The position numbers and the translations under genes were made by a program. A DNA stretch of 64,000 nucleotides, taken from NCBI RefSeq assembly GCF_018320785.1, contig NC_054879.1, positions 48,341,698 to 48,405,697 of the forward strand, in the 5' to 3' direction. Positions 10,734 to 23,900 of the stretch are shown here, piece after piece. Positions within the stretch are counted from its first letter, which is position 1. Every line of letters starts with the position of its first letter. This stretch comes from Cheilinus undulatus. Lineage: Eukaryota > Chordata > Actinopteri > Labriformes > Labridae. Under the pieces are notes generated by a model that saw only the letters and a program-made list of their open reading frames with translations, ran no database searches and was not told the origin of the DNA.

Positions 10734-11783
10734 CAGCGTTACTCAACCAAACAGACAAACTGTTGAAAAATGCCTTTGCAAGAGCCACAATCTAGGTGGT
10801 GAAAAGTGGCAAAAAGAGCTTCAAGTAGCGAAAACAATGAGTTAAAAGAGGCAAACAAAGAAGCAACAAAAAGAGGTGAAAAGGGGTGAAATAGGAGGGA
10901 AACGTGGAAAAAGGGTCAGAGAGTAGCAAAAATGGGTGAGAAGTGACTAAAATGGGCAAAAAGCAGTCAAGAGTGGCAAATATGGGCAAAAATAGGAAAT
11001 AATGGCTGGTTAGTGGCAAAAGGTAGCTTAAATGGGTGAAAAGGGCAAAATGGTATAAAAGTGGCAAAAAGGGACTAAAATGGGCAAAAACGAGGAAGAA
11101 AGTGGTATGTAATGATTAAAGGTAGCTTAAACATTGTGAAACGGCAAAAATGGGACAAAATTGGCAAAAAAAGGAGGGAAAAAGTGGGTTTTAATGGCTA
11201 AAGGAAGCTAAATGGGCAAAAATGGGATATAAGTGGCAAAAATCGGGAAAAAAAGTGTCAACAATGGGCAGACAAAGTAGGAAAATGTTGTGTTTAATGG
11301 CAAAAGGTAGATAAATGGTTGAAAAGTGATGAAAAAGGGCAAAAATGGGATACAAGTGGCAAAAAGAAGAGGCAAAAACGGGCAAAAAACAAGGAAACAA
11401 GTGGCGCTTAATGGCAAAAGGAAGCTAGAATGGATGAAAAAAGGCAAAAATGGGATAAAAGTGGCAAAAAATGGTTGAAAGTTGAAAAAAGTGTCAAAAA
11501 TTGGCAAAAAAGTAGGGAAAACGTATTATTTAATGGCTAAAGGAAGCTAAATGGACAAAAATGGGATAAAAGTGGCAAAAATTGTAAAAAAAAAAAAAAA
11601 AGTGGCCAAAATGGGCAAACAAAGTAGCAATAAAGTGGTGTTTAATGGCAAAGGTAGCTTTAATGGATGAAAAGTGGCAAAAAATGGCGAAAAAGGGCAA
11701 AAAAAGTTTGTCTTTTGTAAGGTTTTCTGGGGGAATAATATTTAAAACGGAGACATAGAAGAGCCACAGGTTGAGTTCCGCTG
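10734..11783 (+). mobile_element. hAT-like non-autonomous transposon, CAGYGTTACTCAACC family
   Basis: The ends are CAGCGTTACTCAACC and GGTTGAGTTCCGCTG. The flanking 8-mers TTCTAACG (10726-10733) and TTTTAACG (11784-11791) match at 7 of 8, as expected for an aged hAT duplication. The interior (10795-11710) is GTGGCAAAAATGGG filler with a loose higher-order pattern built on AATGGCAAAAGGTAGCTTAA. The minus-strand ORFs rich in F, L and P come from this filler. Confidence 0.8.
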
Positions 11784-11956
11784 TTTTAACGATAAAGAAA
11801 GCTCGTTAATTATAAACAAAGTAGAACTGAAACAGCTGAGAAAGCCAGCTACATAAAAACATCGTTCATTTTCACTGATATTCTTGTGAACAAGTATAAG
11901 AAAGAGGCCATGAATAATCCCTTTTCCACTCTTGACCAGATTGCATAGCATTACTG

Positions 11957-11969
11957 GTTGCTTAGCAAC
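11957..11969. promoter_or_regulatory. RFX X-box-like inverted repeat upstream of pofut2
   Basis: GTTGCTTAGCAAC is a near-perfect inverted repeat fitting the RFX X-box (GTNRCC, spacer, RGYAAC) with one mismatch. It lies 45 bases before the pofut2 start codon. Confidence 0.5.
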
Positions 11970-11987
11970 TGTACACACGCTACACTC

Positions 11988-11996
11988 CCGGAAGTG
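11988..11996 (+). promoter_or_regulatory. ETS-family site in pofut2 promoter
   Basis: CCGGAAGTG is the canonical ETS/GABP core, common near start sites of TATA-less housekeeping genes. It lies 18 bases before the start codon, so it falls in the core promoter or a short 5' UTR. Confidence 0.5.
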
Positions 11997-12013
11997 CGTG
12001 GCTCAGAGGAAAT

Positions 12014-13477
12014 ATGGCGCACAGAGCAGAGCAGATACGGACGGTCTTCATCACTTCATTAAGCACATTTTGTGGATTCTTCCTGTCGTGTCTGGTTTCT
12101 TTCGCTGCTTTTAGACCAGTCCTCTCTGACTCCGTGTTCAGCGCCGGTCTCTCAGCCACAGCTCCCGCCGCTGCCGCCAGAGATCTCCGGTAAGTTCGCT
12201 GCAGTAGCTGCTAATGCTAACGCTGCTCTGACTGAAACCATCCATTTCTGTGAGCTCTAGCTGTTAGAGGCTAAGGTATCCCCTCTAAACACAGTCTCTG
12301 ACCACTCTCCCCACTTAAAGCTCATCCTCTGTCCTGCTTTCTAAACATATCCTAATCAATCAAGTGCAAATGTTTGCATGAGTACCAAACGCGTCTAAAT
12401 CAGTGTACAGCTGAGGATCAGCAGCAACCTGCTGAATGATCATGTGTCCTAAACTCCTGTTTGTGATGGATCAGTGCTTCAGCATGGTTCTCTGTCCTCT
12501 CTACCGTTATAATCTGAGGTTTCTCTGCCATGTCAGGGTCTTTTATTCACCTCTAATCCATCAGGAGGTCTGTGTGTGGGGCAGAGGTTAAAAAAGCTCC
12601 ACAATCACTGCTGCTGTAATATTAATGTATATTTACTGGTTCTGTTCCATTAATCCTCTCTAAGGCTGGGAAGAAAGGCAGAAAGCTTTTTTTTACCCTG
12701 AAATGTGTCAAAGTCAGGTTCATACAGTTTTCTTTCTTGCTCTACACATTGTGCGTGTGTACAGGGATCTTTTTTCCAACATAGTTTAGTAAAATCCTAC
12801 TTTTCCTGTTCATGTAAATGATTTTCTTAATCATAATAAGAATAACATAAAAATAATCATCCTTCAGTATAGCAACCGATGTCAGACTTGTTATATATAT
12901 TTTTTCAAATCTTTTATCCCTGGTTGAATTGATCTAGTTTTGCGTTAGTTATGATGTAGAATGATTCAGTGCTGATGTTTGTTGAATAATATAAGATGAA
13001 CAACCTTAAAGAAATCGCAAATTAAATCACAATTAGATTATTTTGTCAGACGGTTCAGCCCTACTCTCCATTCTCCACCGTTGTATCTTAGACTACCTAT
13101 AGGGCTGAACGATTTGGGAAAATAATCTAATTGTGATTTATTTACCCAATATTGAGATTTTGATTTTATATGTGATTATTTCTTAAGTTCCTCATCTCAT
13201 GTATTTTTCACCAAAAACCAGCAGTAATTCATTCTACACCACAGCCTACAGTCTTCACTAAACCAGCCCTCACACTCATCCTACCCTCACTTAGTTTGTC
13301 CATGTCTGTGTTCCTGTAAAGCGTCCTTGGGTTGCTTGAAAGACGCTATATAAATTCAAGATATTATTATTATTATTATTGTTATTGTTATTGTTATTAT
13401 TATTGTTATTGTTATTGTTATTATTATTATTATTATTATTGTTATTGTTATTGTTATTATTATTATTATTATTATTA

Positions 13478-13518
<41 letters not shown>

Positions 13519-13800
13519 GTTATTATTATTATTATTATTATTATTGTTATTATTATTATTGTTATTGTTATTGTTATTATTATTATTATTGTTATTATTA
13601 TTGTTATTGTTGATATTATTATTATTATTATTATCATTATTATTATTGTTATTATTATTATTATTATTGTTATTATTATTATTATTATTGTTGTTATTAT
13701 TATTATTATTATTTTTATTATTATTATTATTATTATTGTTATTATTGTTATTGTTATTGTTATTATTATTATTATTATTATTGTTATTGTTATTGTTATT

Positions 13801-13887
<87 letters not shown>

Positions 13888-13912
13888 GTTATTATTATTA
13901 TTGTTATTGTTA

Positions 13913-13944
<32 letters not shown>

Positions 13945-14053
13945 GTTATTGTTTTTATAATTATTATTATTATTATCATTATTATTATTGTTATTATTAT
14001 TATTATTATTGTTATTATTATTATTATTATTGTTGTTATTATTATTATTATTA

Positions 14054-14085
<32 letters not shown>

Positions 14086-14152
14086 GTTATTATTGTTATT
14101 GTTATTATTATTATTATTATTGTTATTGTTATTATTATTATTATTATTATTA

Positions 14153-14191
<39 letters not shown>

Positions 14192-17100
14192 TATTATAGC
14201 CAACAAAATATTAGTAATTAGACATATATTACATATTGACAATCATAAAAAAAATATCTAATTGTGATGATTTTAACTCATTTTGCAAATTGGATATGAG
14301 CTGTTGTATTAAAGGATGTGATCATTTTTTATATAATTCTCATATTTAACAAGAAAAAAAAATACAAAAATGAAGAAAATACGATTTTTTTACGAACACT
14401 ATTCTCAAAATATGCCACTAGAATGATTGCATTATATTTAATGTATAACATCTCTGTAAAAAAGTTAAAAAAAAAAAAAAAAAGGTATTTGACACAAATT
14501 TCAGGCTAAATAAATATTGCACCTTCTGTGATTTGAAAATTACAGCAACCATATTATGATTTAATCTTATTCATGATTAATCGCCCAGCCCTGATACAGA
14601 AGCATTTTGGGCTAAAGCTGTTTCTTTACTGGTGAAATAAATGTATTTTAAATAAGGGATGAAGGACAGACTGATCTATTTGTTTTTTTAAGACATGATT
14701 TGGAGATTTTAGGGGATTTAGATTTTTTTCAGAATGGTAGAAGTTTCTTATTGGTGGGTTTTAAAGGACAGTTTTTACTCATACAGCGTTAGGAAGTGAC
14801 TGAGCTGATGGTAGGGGAGACCGGGGGCCATGTAACTAGATCAATGCATTATGTAGTTATCGTGTCATTTACTGCTGCACGGACGCAGATGACAAAAATA
14901 CATTAATTTGAATCTGAATATCTATTAGTGATGGCCAGATGAGACTTTCTTGAAGCGTTGAAGCTTTCCATGGAATTGGTTCATTAGGATGAAGCATCAT
15001 TCGCTCTACTACGCCATCTAGTGGACAATAACCGTATAACAGGCAGAGTGATCATAATAGGTTTTCCTCGTAGTTAATGTTTATTTTCACCCAGACTCTT
15101 ATTGCTGCTGAACACATCAAGTTTTAGTATCATGTTTGATTTGTTTGTCATGTTTCAGGCCAAGTTTCCAGAGGTTTTAGAAACACATTTCCCTCACTGA
15201 TGAGATCATTTGCTGCTGCTTGTTTTGCTCGGCACTCTTAGGTACCTCCTGTATGACGTGAACCCCCCAGAGGGTTTCAATCTGCGCAGAGATGTCTACA
15301 TCCGCATGGCCTCCCTGGTGAAGACTCTGAGGAAGGAGGGCGATGACTGGGTGTTGGTGCTTCCTCCGTGGGGTCGTCTGTACCACTGGCAGAGCCCCAA
15401 CATCCACCAGGTCCGCATCCCGTGGGGAGAGTTCTTCAGCCTCACCAGCCTGCAGGCCAACGTCCCCGTCGTTGAGTATGAGGAGTTTATCGCTGGTGAG
15501 ATTCAAACCTTGGCTTTTTAAGTGCTACTTCTTCAGACGTGCATGTGAATGCGTGAAGCTTTATTTTCTAGTCTGATAAATACACAAATTGCACTTTTTA
15601 CTTCCATCACATTTGAAGAATTTGTTCAGCCTGATTGCTCTTTAGCTCATCTTCATATTCGTGACTTTTAGTAATAATAGTGAAGCCAAACATTCAGCTT
15701 TGTACGTGTTTTTTTCCTTCCTGTTGTTTAGAGAATGGGGGCCCGTTCATAGACCAGGTTCTGGTCCTTCAGAACTACGCTGAGGGATGGACTGATGGGA
15801 AATGGGAGGAAAAGGTTGATGAGCGGCCTTGCATTGAGAAGCTGATGTACTCCAGAGATAAACAGGGTTACTACAGGTAATGCAGCATGATGTACCAAAC
15901 CTACAAGAACAGAGACGTTAACCCTTCAGCTCTAGCTTTAACTCCTTATTAAGTAAGTTTAATGTTTTCTGAATTAAGCAGTCATCAATGCTTCTGTTTT
16001 CCACCTCAGTAAAAGGCTCCAACATGGAGGACATTTATGAAAAAGGAGTGTGACGACTTGTCAGGATAGATTAGCTACATGCACTTAAGACAGTGATAGA
16101 TTCCATTCAGAGCATTTCTGTCATGATATCCACCTGTGCCTTTGCTGCCTGCATGTTTCACAGCCCTATCGGATTACTCTGGTTTGTGTTTCTCAGGGGC
16201 TGGTTTTGGGGCTTTGAGGAGACGAGAGCTCGAAATGTAACATGCATATCAGCCCAAGGCCACGCCTCCATCATGGCGCCTGTTCTCCAGAAAAACATCA
16301 CAGTGACGTAAGTCTCCATCTAAAGTGCACTATCTAAACGTGGTTGTTGCAGAAGATAATACTCCAGCTTTATGGAGCTGGAACTGAACTGAGGCAGCAT
16401 AGTTTTTTAGCCCATATTTACCTTAAACCTGATAAATAAGACAGAAACAATACCTCACTTGCAAGCTGTAAAGCCTAGCTTCCGGAGGCTAATCTACTGT
16501 TATCGCTAAATACCTCACCAAACTTCAACAATACTGAAATATTCCTTAAACATTGCATGACCACAGCAGAATTATCTCCACCTGTTAAGGGTCATAGATT
16601 TTACCCTTTAAGACACTGATCATCAACTGGCGGCCCGGGGGCCTCATCAGGCCCCCCAAAGCTTCCCATCCGGACCCTGAAAGATCATTAAATTCAGGAA
16701 AGAAGGAAAAGAAGATGTTTGGGTTTTAAGAGTATCCTTTGGCTTTTAATGTCTGCAGCTGTTAAATCAATCCCACAAACAATTACTATTGAAATAGTGT
16801 GAGAATGACTCAACACTTGATCTGTTTTACAGAAATTTACTGTCATAATGAGTAGATATTTAAAAAAGTGTTAAGGTTGGCAGAAGTGCTGCAAAACTGA
16901 GCAGATAAAGAGGAGAAAAGAGGTTAAAATGTGGCAAAAATGGGTTAGAGGGAAAAAGGGGCAAAAAGTCTCAAAAATTGGCTGCAAATGACAAAAATAG
17001 TTCAATAAAGTATTGAAAATGGATTAAAAATAGGCAAAAAAAGAAGAAAAATGGCAAAAATTGATTAAAGAATGGCACAAAGAGGATAAAACATGCAGGA

Positions 17101-20100
17101 AAAGTGGTGTAAATGGGTTAAAGAATGGCAAAACTTGGGTTAAGGAAGCAAAAGAGGCAAAATTTTATTACTTTAGTTTAACTACTTTAGTTTGACTTAA
17201 ACATTTCATGAACTTTTCATTACAAAGAGGAATTTCTGCCAGTCACACACTATACCTGATGCAAAAGTCAAAAGTAATATTTGGGCCAAGAGCTCCAGGC
17301 TCCCAGAGGAGAAATTCCCACCAAGTTTGAAGGCTTAAGGCGTCGGTGCTTACAGTTTTGCCCTCATACTGTCTGCCGTTCCACATTTCAGCCAAAGGTG
17401 CTGGATAAATGCCACATTTGACCTGAGCTGATGCTATCAGGGGATTGTTAATCTCTAGAGGTCAGCCCTATGATGGACCGGGGACCAGACCAGGAATCCC
17501 CCATCTCCTGTCCAATGAAAGCTGCGATCAGCTCCAGTTCCCTGTGGCTGGATAAGGGATGGGTGGATGGATGGATGGATGGATGGATGATGGATGGATG
17601 GATGAATGGGTGGATGGATGGATGGATGCATGGGTGGATGGATGAATGGATGAATGGATGGATGGATGGATGGATGGATGAATGGATGAATGGATGGATG
17701 GATGCATGCATGCATGCATGGATTGATTGGTTATTTAATTCTGCATGCTTTCAGCTCCAGTCTCCTCCCAGTGACCTGTTTGGTTCATTGAGAGCTCTGA
17801 AAAACAAACACCTCCCTTCATGCCCTCAGAGGAATGTGTTCTTCACTGCGGATGTGCGTCTATTATTTAGTTTGTAAGGCTGCCAAAGAAAATCATCATC
17901 ATGCCATACAAAACGCCATAGCCTCCCACAGCTCATCTAACCAGCAGAAGACGTATACTAATGAACAACAGCCTCAGACATTATGAAACACCAACTATGA
18001 AACCCCTGGCTATGAGACTACAGACCCTTTTAATGAAATACACCAGACCTTCATCTTCATCATTCTCAAAGTTAAAAAACCTCAGCTGTCTTGTTTAGCT
18101 GTGTCAAAAGATTTCTTGAGTTTTTCAGCTTTCCTGTTCTTTTATTTAATGTTAAGACCACTAACGTGAATTATCAGCTGACTCCTGTTGTCCATCACAG
18201 TCGTGTTGAAAATATTTCGATTACACAAGTGTTTGAGCTTCTCTGTGACTTTGCCTAAAGGCTATGCACCATCGCCTCTGTTCATGAACGCTGCAGGCTG
18301 TCCTGTTTTTTTCTGGCTGAGTCATGGAGATGAATTCCTCTGCATGAACTTCCTTGTCATTGGTGTTGTCATCTGAAAAACATGTTAAGTGCACGCATGA
18401 AACAGAAAGCTCCAGTAACATTAGCAGTTATTGGACTGATGCATTTTGGCCTGTGGCCTTCGTCAGACCAAAACTCGTCAGTCTAGTAGTTCTAGTAGTT
18501 CTCTAAACCAGTGGTTCTCAACCTTGGGGTCGGGACCCCAATGGGGGTCATGAGACACTGAGATGGGGTCCCCAGATGCCTTAAAAGAAACTAAGAATAT
18601 TTTTTTAAATTACACTTTTTCACTTTAAACCAATTTTACCAAATCTTAACCGATTTTCATCACTTTTTAACACCAATTTTGCAAATTTTAGCATATTTTT
18701 GCCACTTAAAACCCATTTTTGTCCAATTTAAACCTTTTCCATCACTTTTTCTGCCTGTTTTGCCAATTTCTGCCCCATTATTGCCACTATTAACCCTTTT
18801 TTGCCAATTTTAACCAGTTATACTATTTTTTTCCAGTTTATATCAATTTTTCATCCCAGTCCACCTAATTTCCCCCATTTTTTTGCACTTTAAAGCCATT
18901 TCAGCCACTTTCTGATCCCCTTTTACCACTTTTTATGCTAATTTATGCCAATTTAATCCATTTTTGGTTATTTTTGCCACTTTTATTAAATTTTTGTCTC
19001 TTTAAGCCCATTTATGTTCTTAAAAATCCAATTTCAACACCTTTTTCACATTTTTTTGCCATTATTAATCACTTTTAGCAATTTTTCACCCATTTCAAAT
19101 ATGTTTTTAATGAAAGTTATTTCATTTTAAGAAGAGTATTTTCTACACAAATTAATACAGATATATCTGTTTCTTTGATGAGAGTGGTTATTATTCAGGT
19201 CAAATATAAAATATGGATATCACTGCTTAACTTCACAATGGACCATGGCTTTGCTGACCTCCATGGACCCCCAGTTTGGCTGGGTCCCAGAAACCTTCCC
19301 CTTTATTCTTCCTTATGGGCAGTCTTGTCTCCACATGACTGTTCTAGAATGTGCATGGCTGTTAAACCACCTTAAGGTACAGTGGGGGTTCCCTGTCTCT
19401 GGCTCCTTTATTTTGGGGTTCCCTGTCTCTGGCTCCTTTATTTTGGGGTTCCCTGTCTCTGGCACCTTTATTTTGGAATTCCCTGTCTCTGGCACCTTTA
19501 TTTTGGAATTCCCGGTCTCTGGCACCTTTATTTTGGGGGTCCCCGGTCTCTCGGTCTCTGGCACCTTTATTTTGGGGGTCCCCGGTCTCTCGGTCTCTGG
19601 CACCTTTATTTTGGGGGTCCCCGGTCTCTGGCACCTTTATTTTGGGGGTCCCCGGTCTCTGGCACCTTTATTTTGGGGGTCCCCGGTCTCTGGCACCTTT
19701 ATTTTGGGGGTCCCCGGTCTCTCGGTCTCTGGCACCTTTATTTTGGGGGTCCCGGTCTCTGGCACCTTTATTTTGGGGTTCCCCGGTCTCTGGCACCTTT
19801 ATTTTGGGGGTCGCGGGTTGAAAAGGTTGAGAACCTCTGCTCTAAACTACAAGAGTTGCTGGAGCTGTTTCCTTTATCCATCCACCATGCACCCTGGAAG
19901 TTGGTGAAGTTGTGCCCGAAAATCCTACTCCAGCTCTACAAATACATGATATGAACTAAGGAGGGTGAAAAGCGGTTAAAAAGTGGTGTCAAACGCTGCC
20001 GGTCTGGTCTGTGTTGTTATTTATTCACACGTTTGAGCAGTGAGGCTACAGCAGTTCACTCTGAATGAGTCATATGAGGTATTAGGCGCTAGGGCTGAAC

Positions 20101-20887
20101 CATTTGAGAAAATCCACAATATTGTGATTGTGATTTGATATGCAATTATTCCTTAAGTTCCTCATATTATGTATTTTCCAACAAACACAAGCAATAAATC
20201 CTTCTTTATTATAACCAACACAATATTAGATCAAACTAGGGCTGAACAACTTCTGGAAAAATATCTAATTGTGATCATTTTGACCCGTATTGCAAATTAG
20301 AAATGAATTATTGTATTGAAGGGAGTGATCATTTTTATGTCATCCTCATATTTAATCAGAAAAATGTACAAAAATGAGGAACGTAGGGTTTTAGCAGACG
20401 AGTCTAAGAATGGGTCTTGAATGATTGCATGATGTGTAATGTATAACATCTCTGCTCTAAAAAACATTTTAAATGGATGTTTTGACTTCAATTTCAGAAA
20501 TATTGCAACTTCTGCCATTTAAAAATTGCAGCAGACCATATTTTGATTTAATCTAATTTTCAATTAATTGCACAGCCCTGTTAAACACCACATGTCTCAT
20601 CACTTTATACAGGTGCATAAGTCTTTCTGTGATCTAAGCTGCAGATAACTTTTTTTAGATGAAAAAATAAAGTATTTAAAGTGTTTTTAGATTTTACAGT
20701 TCTCACAGTCAAGGAAACGAGGTAGTGAAATGTCTGCTCAGGGCTTCTGTAGTTATCAGATTCAGTGTGTCTGTGTACGCTGTCTGTCAGTGGCTTTGCT
20801 CGGTTTATTTTCTGTACTCTGTTCATTATTTGCTACACAGGTCACTCTTTAGTGCCCCCCCCCAAAACACACACGCACACACACCCC

Positions 20888-20925
<38 letters not shown>

Positions 20926-23900
20926 CTCCACTTCAAGGATCACCTCCAGAACATGTGTACTGTAAAGAACATTGTAGACATGCAACACGTGTTTCTTATT
21001 TAATCTGGGTGTTTGTTCTGTTAAAATATATATATATATATATATATTTTCTTTCTTTCTTTTTTACATACCATGTAAACTGAACACAGGATGTCTGATG
21101 TATACATGAAGGTACCAAATCAGTCTGGACACATAGGTGCTCCTGTGTTCCAGGAGTGTCCACCTAGTCTGAAGCTCTAACAGCATTAATCCTCCTCACA
21201 TCCAGGAAGCTTTCATTCTTCTCTGTGTGAAACCTGAAATATGATCTGACTTCATTATTTTGTAATAATATTATCATTTGCAGTTGCTTTTTTACTCCTG
21301 CATTCACTATCAGGGATTCATGTGTTTGTCAAACTAATGTTTTTCAGATCAGTTATGCTTGACCGCGCTGAGACACTCCTCCATGACCACTATGCTGGGA
21401 AAGACTACTGGGATGTAAGTCATACTATGAACATCACAGCGTTCAGAAATCCCTGTTAACTTTCTCCAAGTGTCAGTAGAAACTGAAACAATGCACTGTC
21501 CTCAAGTGGAAATCACTTTGGTTTCCCTCTAGCTTTATAGATATGAATGAACGTTTGACCCTTTATCACAATTGTGGTCATTATAGTTTGGCTTTTTTTG
21601 ACAAAAAAATACTCTAATGTCAAAGTGAAAACAGCTTTCTACAAAGTAATGTCAATTAAATAAAAATTATATCATGTAAAATAAGCGGCTGCATAAATAT
21701 TCCTCCTTAGTCAGTATTTAGTAGAATCTCCTTTGTCTGCAGTCACAGCTCTGAGTCTGTGTGGATAGTCTCAGTCAGGATCAAACATCTGGACTCCTCA
21801 AGTCCAGAGACTAATCCTCTTTAAAACTGAGGTCTGGTCTTTGACTCGGCCACTCCAGAACATTCTCCTTGTTGTCTTCAAACCATTTCTGTGTAGCTTT
21901 TTCTGGATGCTTCGGCTCATTGTCTGACTGGAGAATAAATCTCCTCTGAGCCGTAGTTCTCTGTCAGACTGAAGAAGATGGTCCTCCAGGATTCATTTTC
22001 CCATCTATCTTTACAAGTCTTCCAGGGCCAGCAGCTGAGAAGCATGATCCTGATCCTTATCTCTCTAACTGTGAGACTACTAGCACCAACTGTCTGGACG
22101 TCTGTAGTTTCAGCTCAGTCCCTTTATGCAGAAGGAATATTTATGCAGTCACTGATTTTATCTTGCATATATTTGTTTACATGACATTGCTTTGTAGACA
22201 CGTTTTCACTTATGTTAAAGAGTTGTTTTAAAATATTATTTGTCAGAAAGCCAAATTGATTGATTTATAAAATCTCTAAAAGAGTAAAACATCCAAGGAG
22301 GGTAGTACTATTTGTAGTCACTGTATGATAATATAATATTTACATTGTAATGTTTAAAATCTGAGCTCTAATAATGTGTTTGATGCTAGACCCGCCGCAG
22401 CATGGTTTTTGCCAAACACCTGCGTCTGATAGGAGATGACTTCAGAGCGAAGCACCTGAACTCTTCAGACGACAGAGACCACACGGTTTACAGCGAGGAC
22501 TGGACTCGTATGAAAGTAAGTCAGTGTGTCTGAACGTGGCGTCGCCTATATTACTGATGAAAAGGATTAAAACTGTAGAAACTAGGTTGGAAGCCATGCA
22601 GTGTTTCAACATGCCCATACCTTCTTCAGCTACAGTGTGTTAGTGGTTTCCAAGCCGCACTGATTTCTGGTGGTGTGTCTGCAGAGGTCCTTTCCCTTGG
22701 TTTTGAAGGATTTGTGGAACAAATTGTACTTAACATATCTGCAGTCCAAGGCACTCAGTCACCAGAAGTTTGTTGTCTGAATTAGAAAACTTGCAGACAA
22801 CCTCAGCACTTAACTTATTTTTATATAATTAAACCCATATTCCACAAACTGGTACCAGAACATGACCAGTGTGTCTGTGGACAATGCTTCTCTCTCTCTG
22901 GGTGAGAAATATGAAAGCATGTCTGAATGTTTTATTCATCCTTTTACAGTCTAAGATTGTATGATAGTATCGCAGTATTTAACTACTGAACATCTTTGTT
23001 AGCAGCAGTCATTTTCCTGCTTTTGAAGACCTTTATGGCACTGATCATCAACTGGCGGCCCGAGGGCCACATCAGGCCCCCCAAAGCTCTCTGTCCGGCC
23101 CCCAGAAGATCATTAAATTCATAAAAGGAGGAAAACAAGATGTTGTTGCCTTGTTAAATCCACCTCAAAATTATTGATATTGAAAAAGTTTTAGAATAAC
23201 ATTTGATTTTTCTTTATAGAAATGTACTTGCCAGCTATTATAGGTTAAAAAAAATAAAATAAAATAGGGTTAAAGTTGGGAGAAATGTTGCAAAAATGGA
23301 CAGATAAAGAGGTGAAAAAGGGTTACAGAGTGGCAAAAATGGGTTGCAGAGTGGCACAAAAGAACAACAATTGACAGGAAAAGTAGTGAAAAGAGGTTGA
23401 AAATGTTGCAAAAAATGGTAAAAGAGGGAAAACAAGTATCAAAAATGGGTTAAAAAGTGGCAAAAATGGATAAAAGAGTAGCACAAAAAGGATAAAAAAT
23501 GCAAGAAAAGTGGTTTAAATGGGTTAAAGAATGGCAAAAATTGGGTTAAACTATAAAAAGGGGCAAAAATAGCAAAGTAGTGAAAAGGTGTTAAAGAGAG
23601 GCACACAGGGGCAATAATTAGCAAGAAAGTTGCAAAAAAGGGGTTAAAGATCGGCAAAATGGAGGAAAGTTGAAGAAAGAATGTTAAAAAAGTGGAAAAA
23701 ATGAAGAAAAGTGGCAAATATTGATAAAGAGTGACACAAAGGGGATAAAACATGCAGGAAAAGTGGTTCAAAAGGGGTTAAAGAACGTCAAAAATTGGTT
23801 AATGAGGCAAAAAGTATCAAAAAGGGGTTAAAAGTGTCAAAAATGAGTGAATACTGGAGCTAAATCAGAAGTGGGGAGGGCCCATGCCATTTCTGTGGGC

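Larger units (their letters stand above)
13100..14593 (+). mobile_element. hAT-like MITE (TAGGGCTG ends) interrupted by a retroposon tail, pofut2 intron 1
   Basis: It begins TAGGGCTGAACGATTTGGG and ends ATCGCCCAGCCCTG. Internal blocks (CTAATTGTGAT, CCTTAAGTTCCTCAT) match copies at 20090, 39884 and 58559. Between about 13232 and 14185 a foreign segment is inserted, so the original element was about 540 bp. No clear target duplication remains. Confidence 0.7.

Noticed and set aside
13332-14221. Poly-Leu, poly-Ile/Thr and poly-Tyr ORFs
   Set aside because: They are readings of the ATT/GTT array in different frames.
17448-17877. Ile-His-Pro-Ser repeat proteins and a Trp-Met-Asp repeat protein
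   Set aside because: They come from a GGAT microsatellite at a retroposon tail.
19245-19954. A 220-codon ORF and its companions over the second minisatellite
   Set aside because: They are built from the 31-bp unit in shifting frames.
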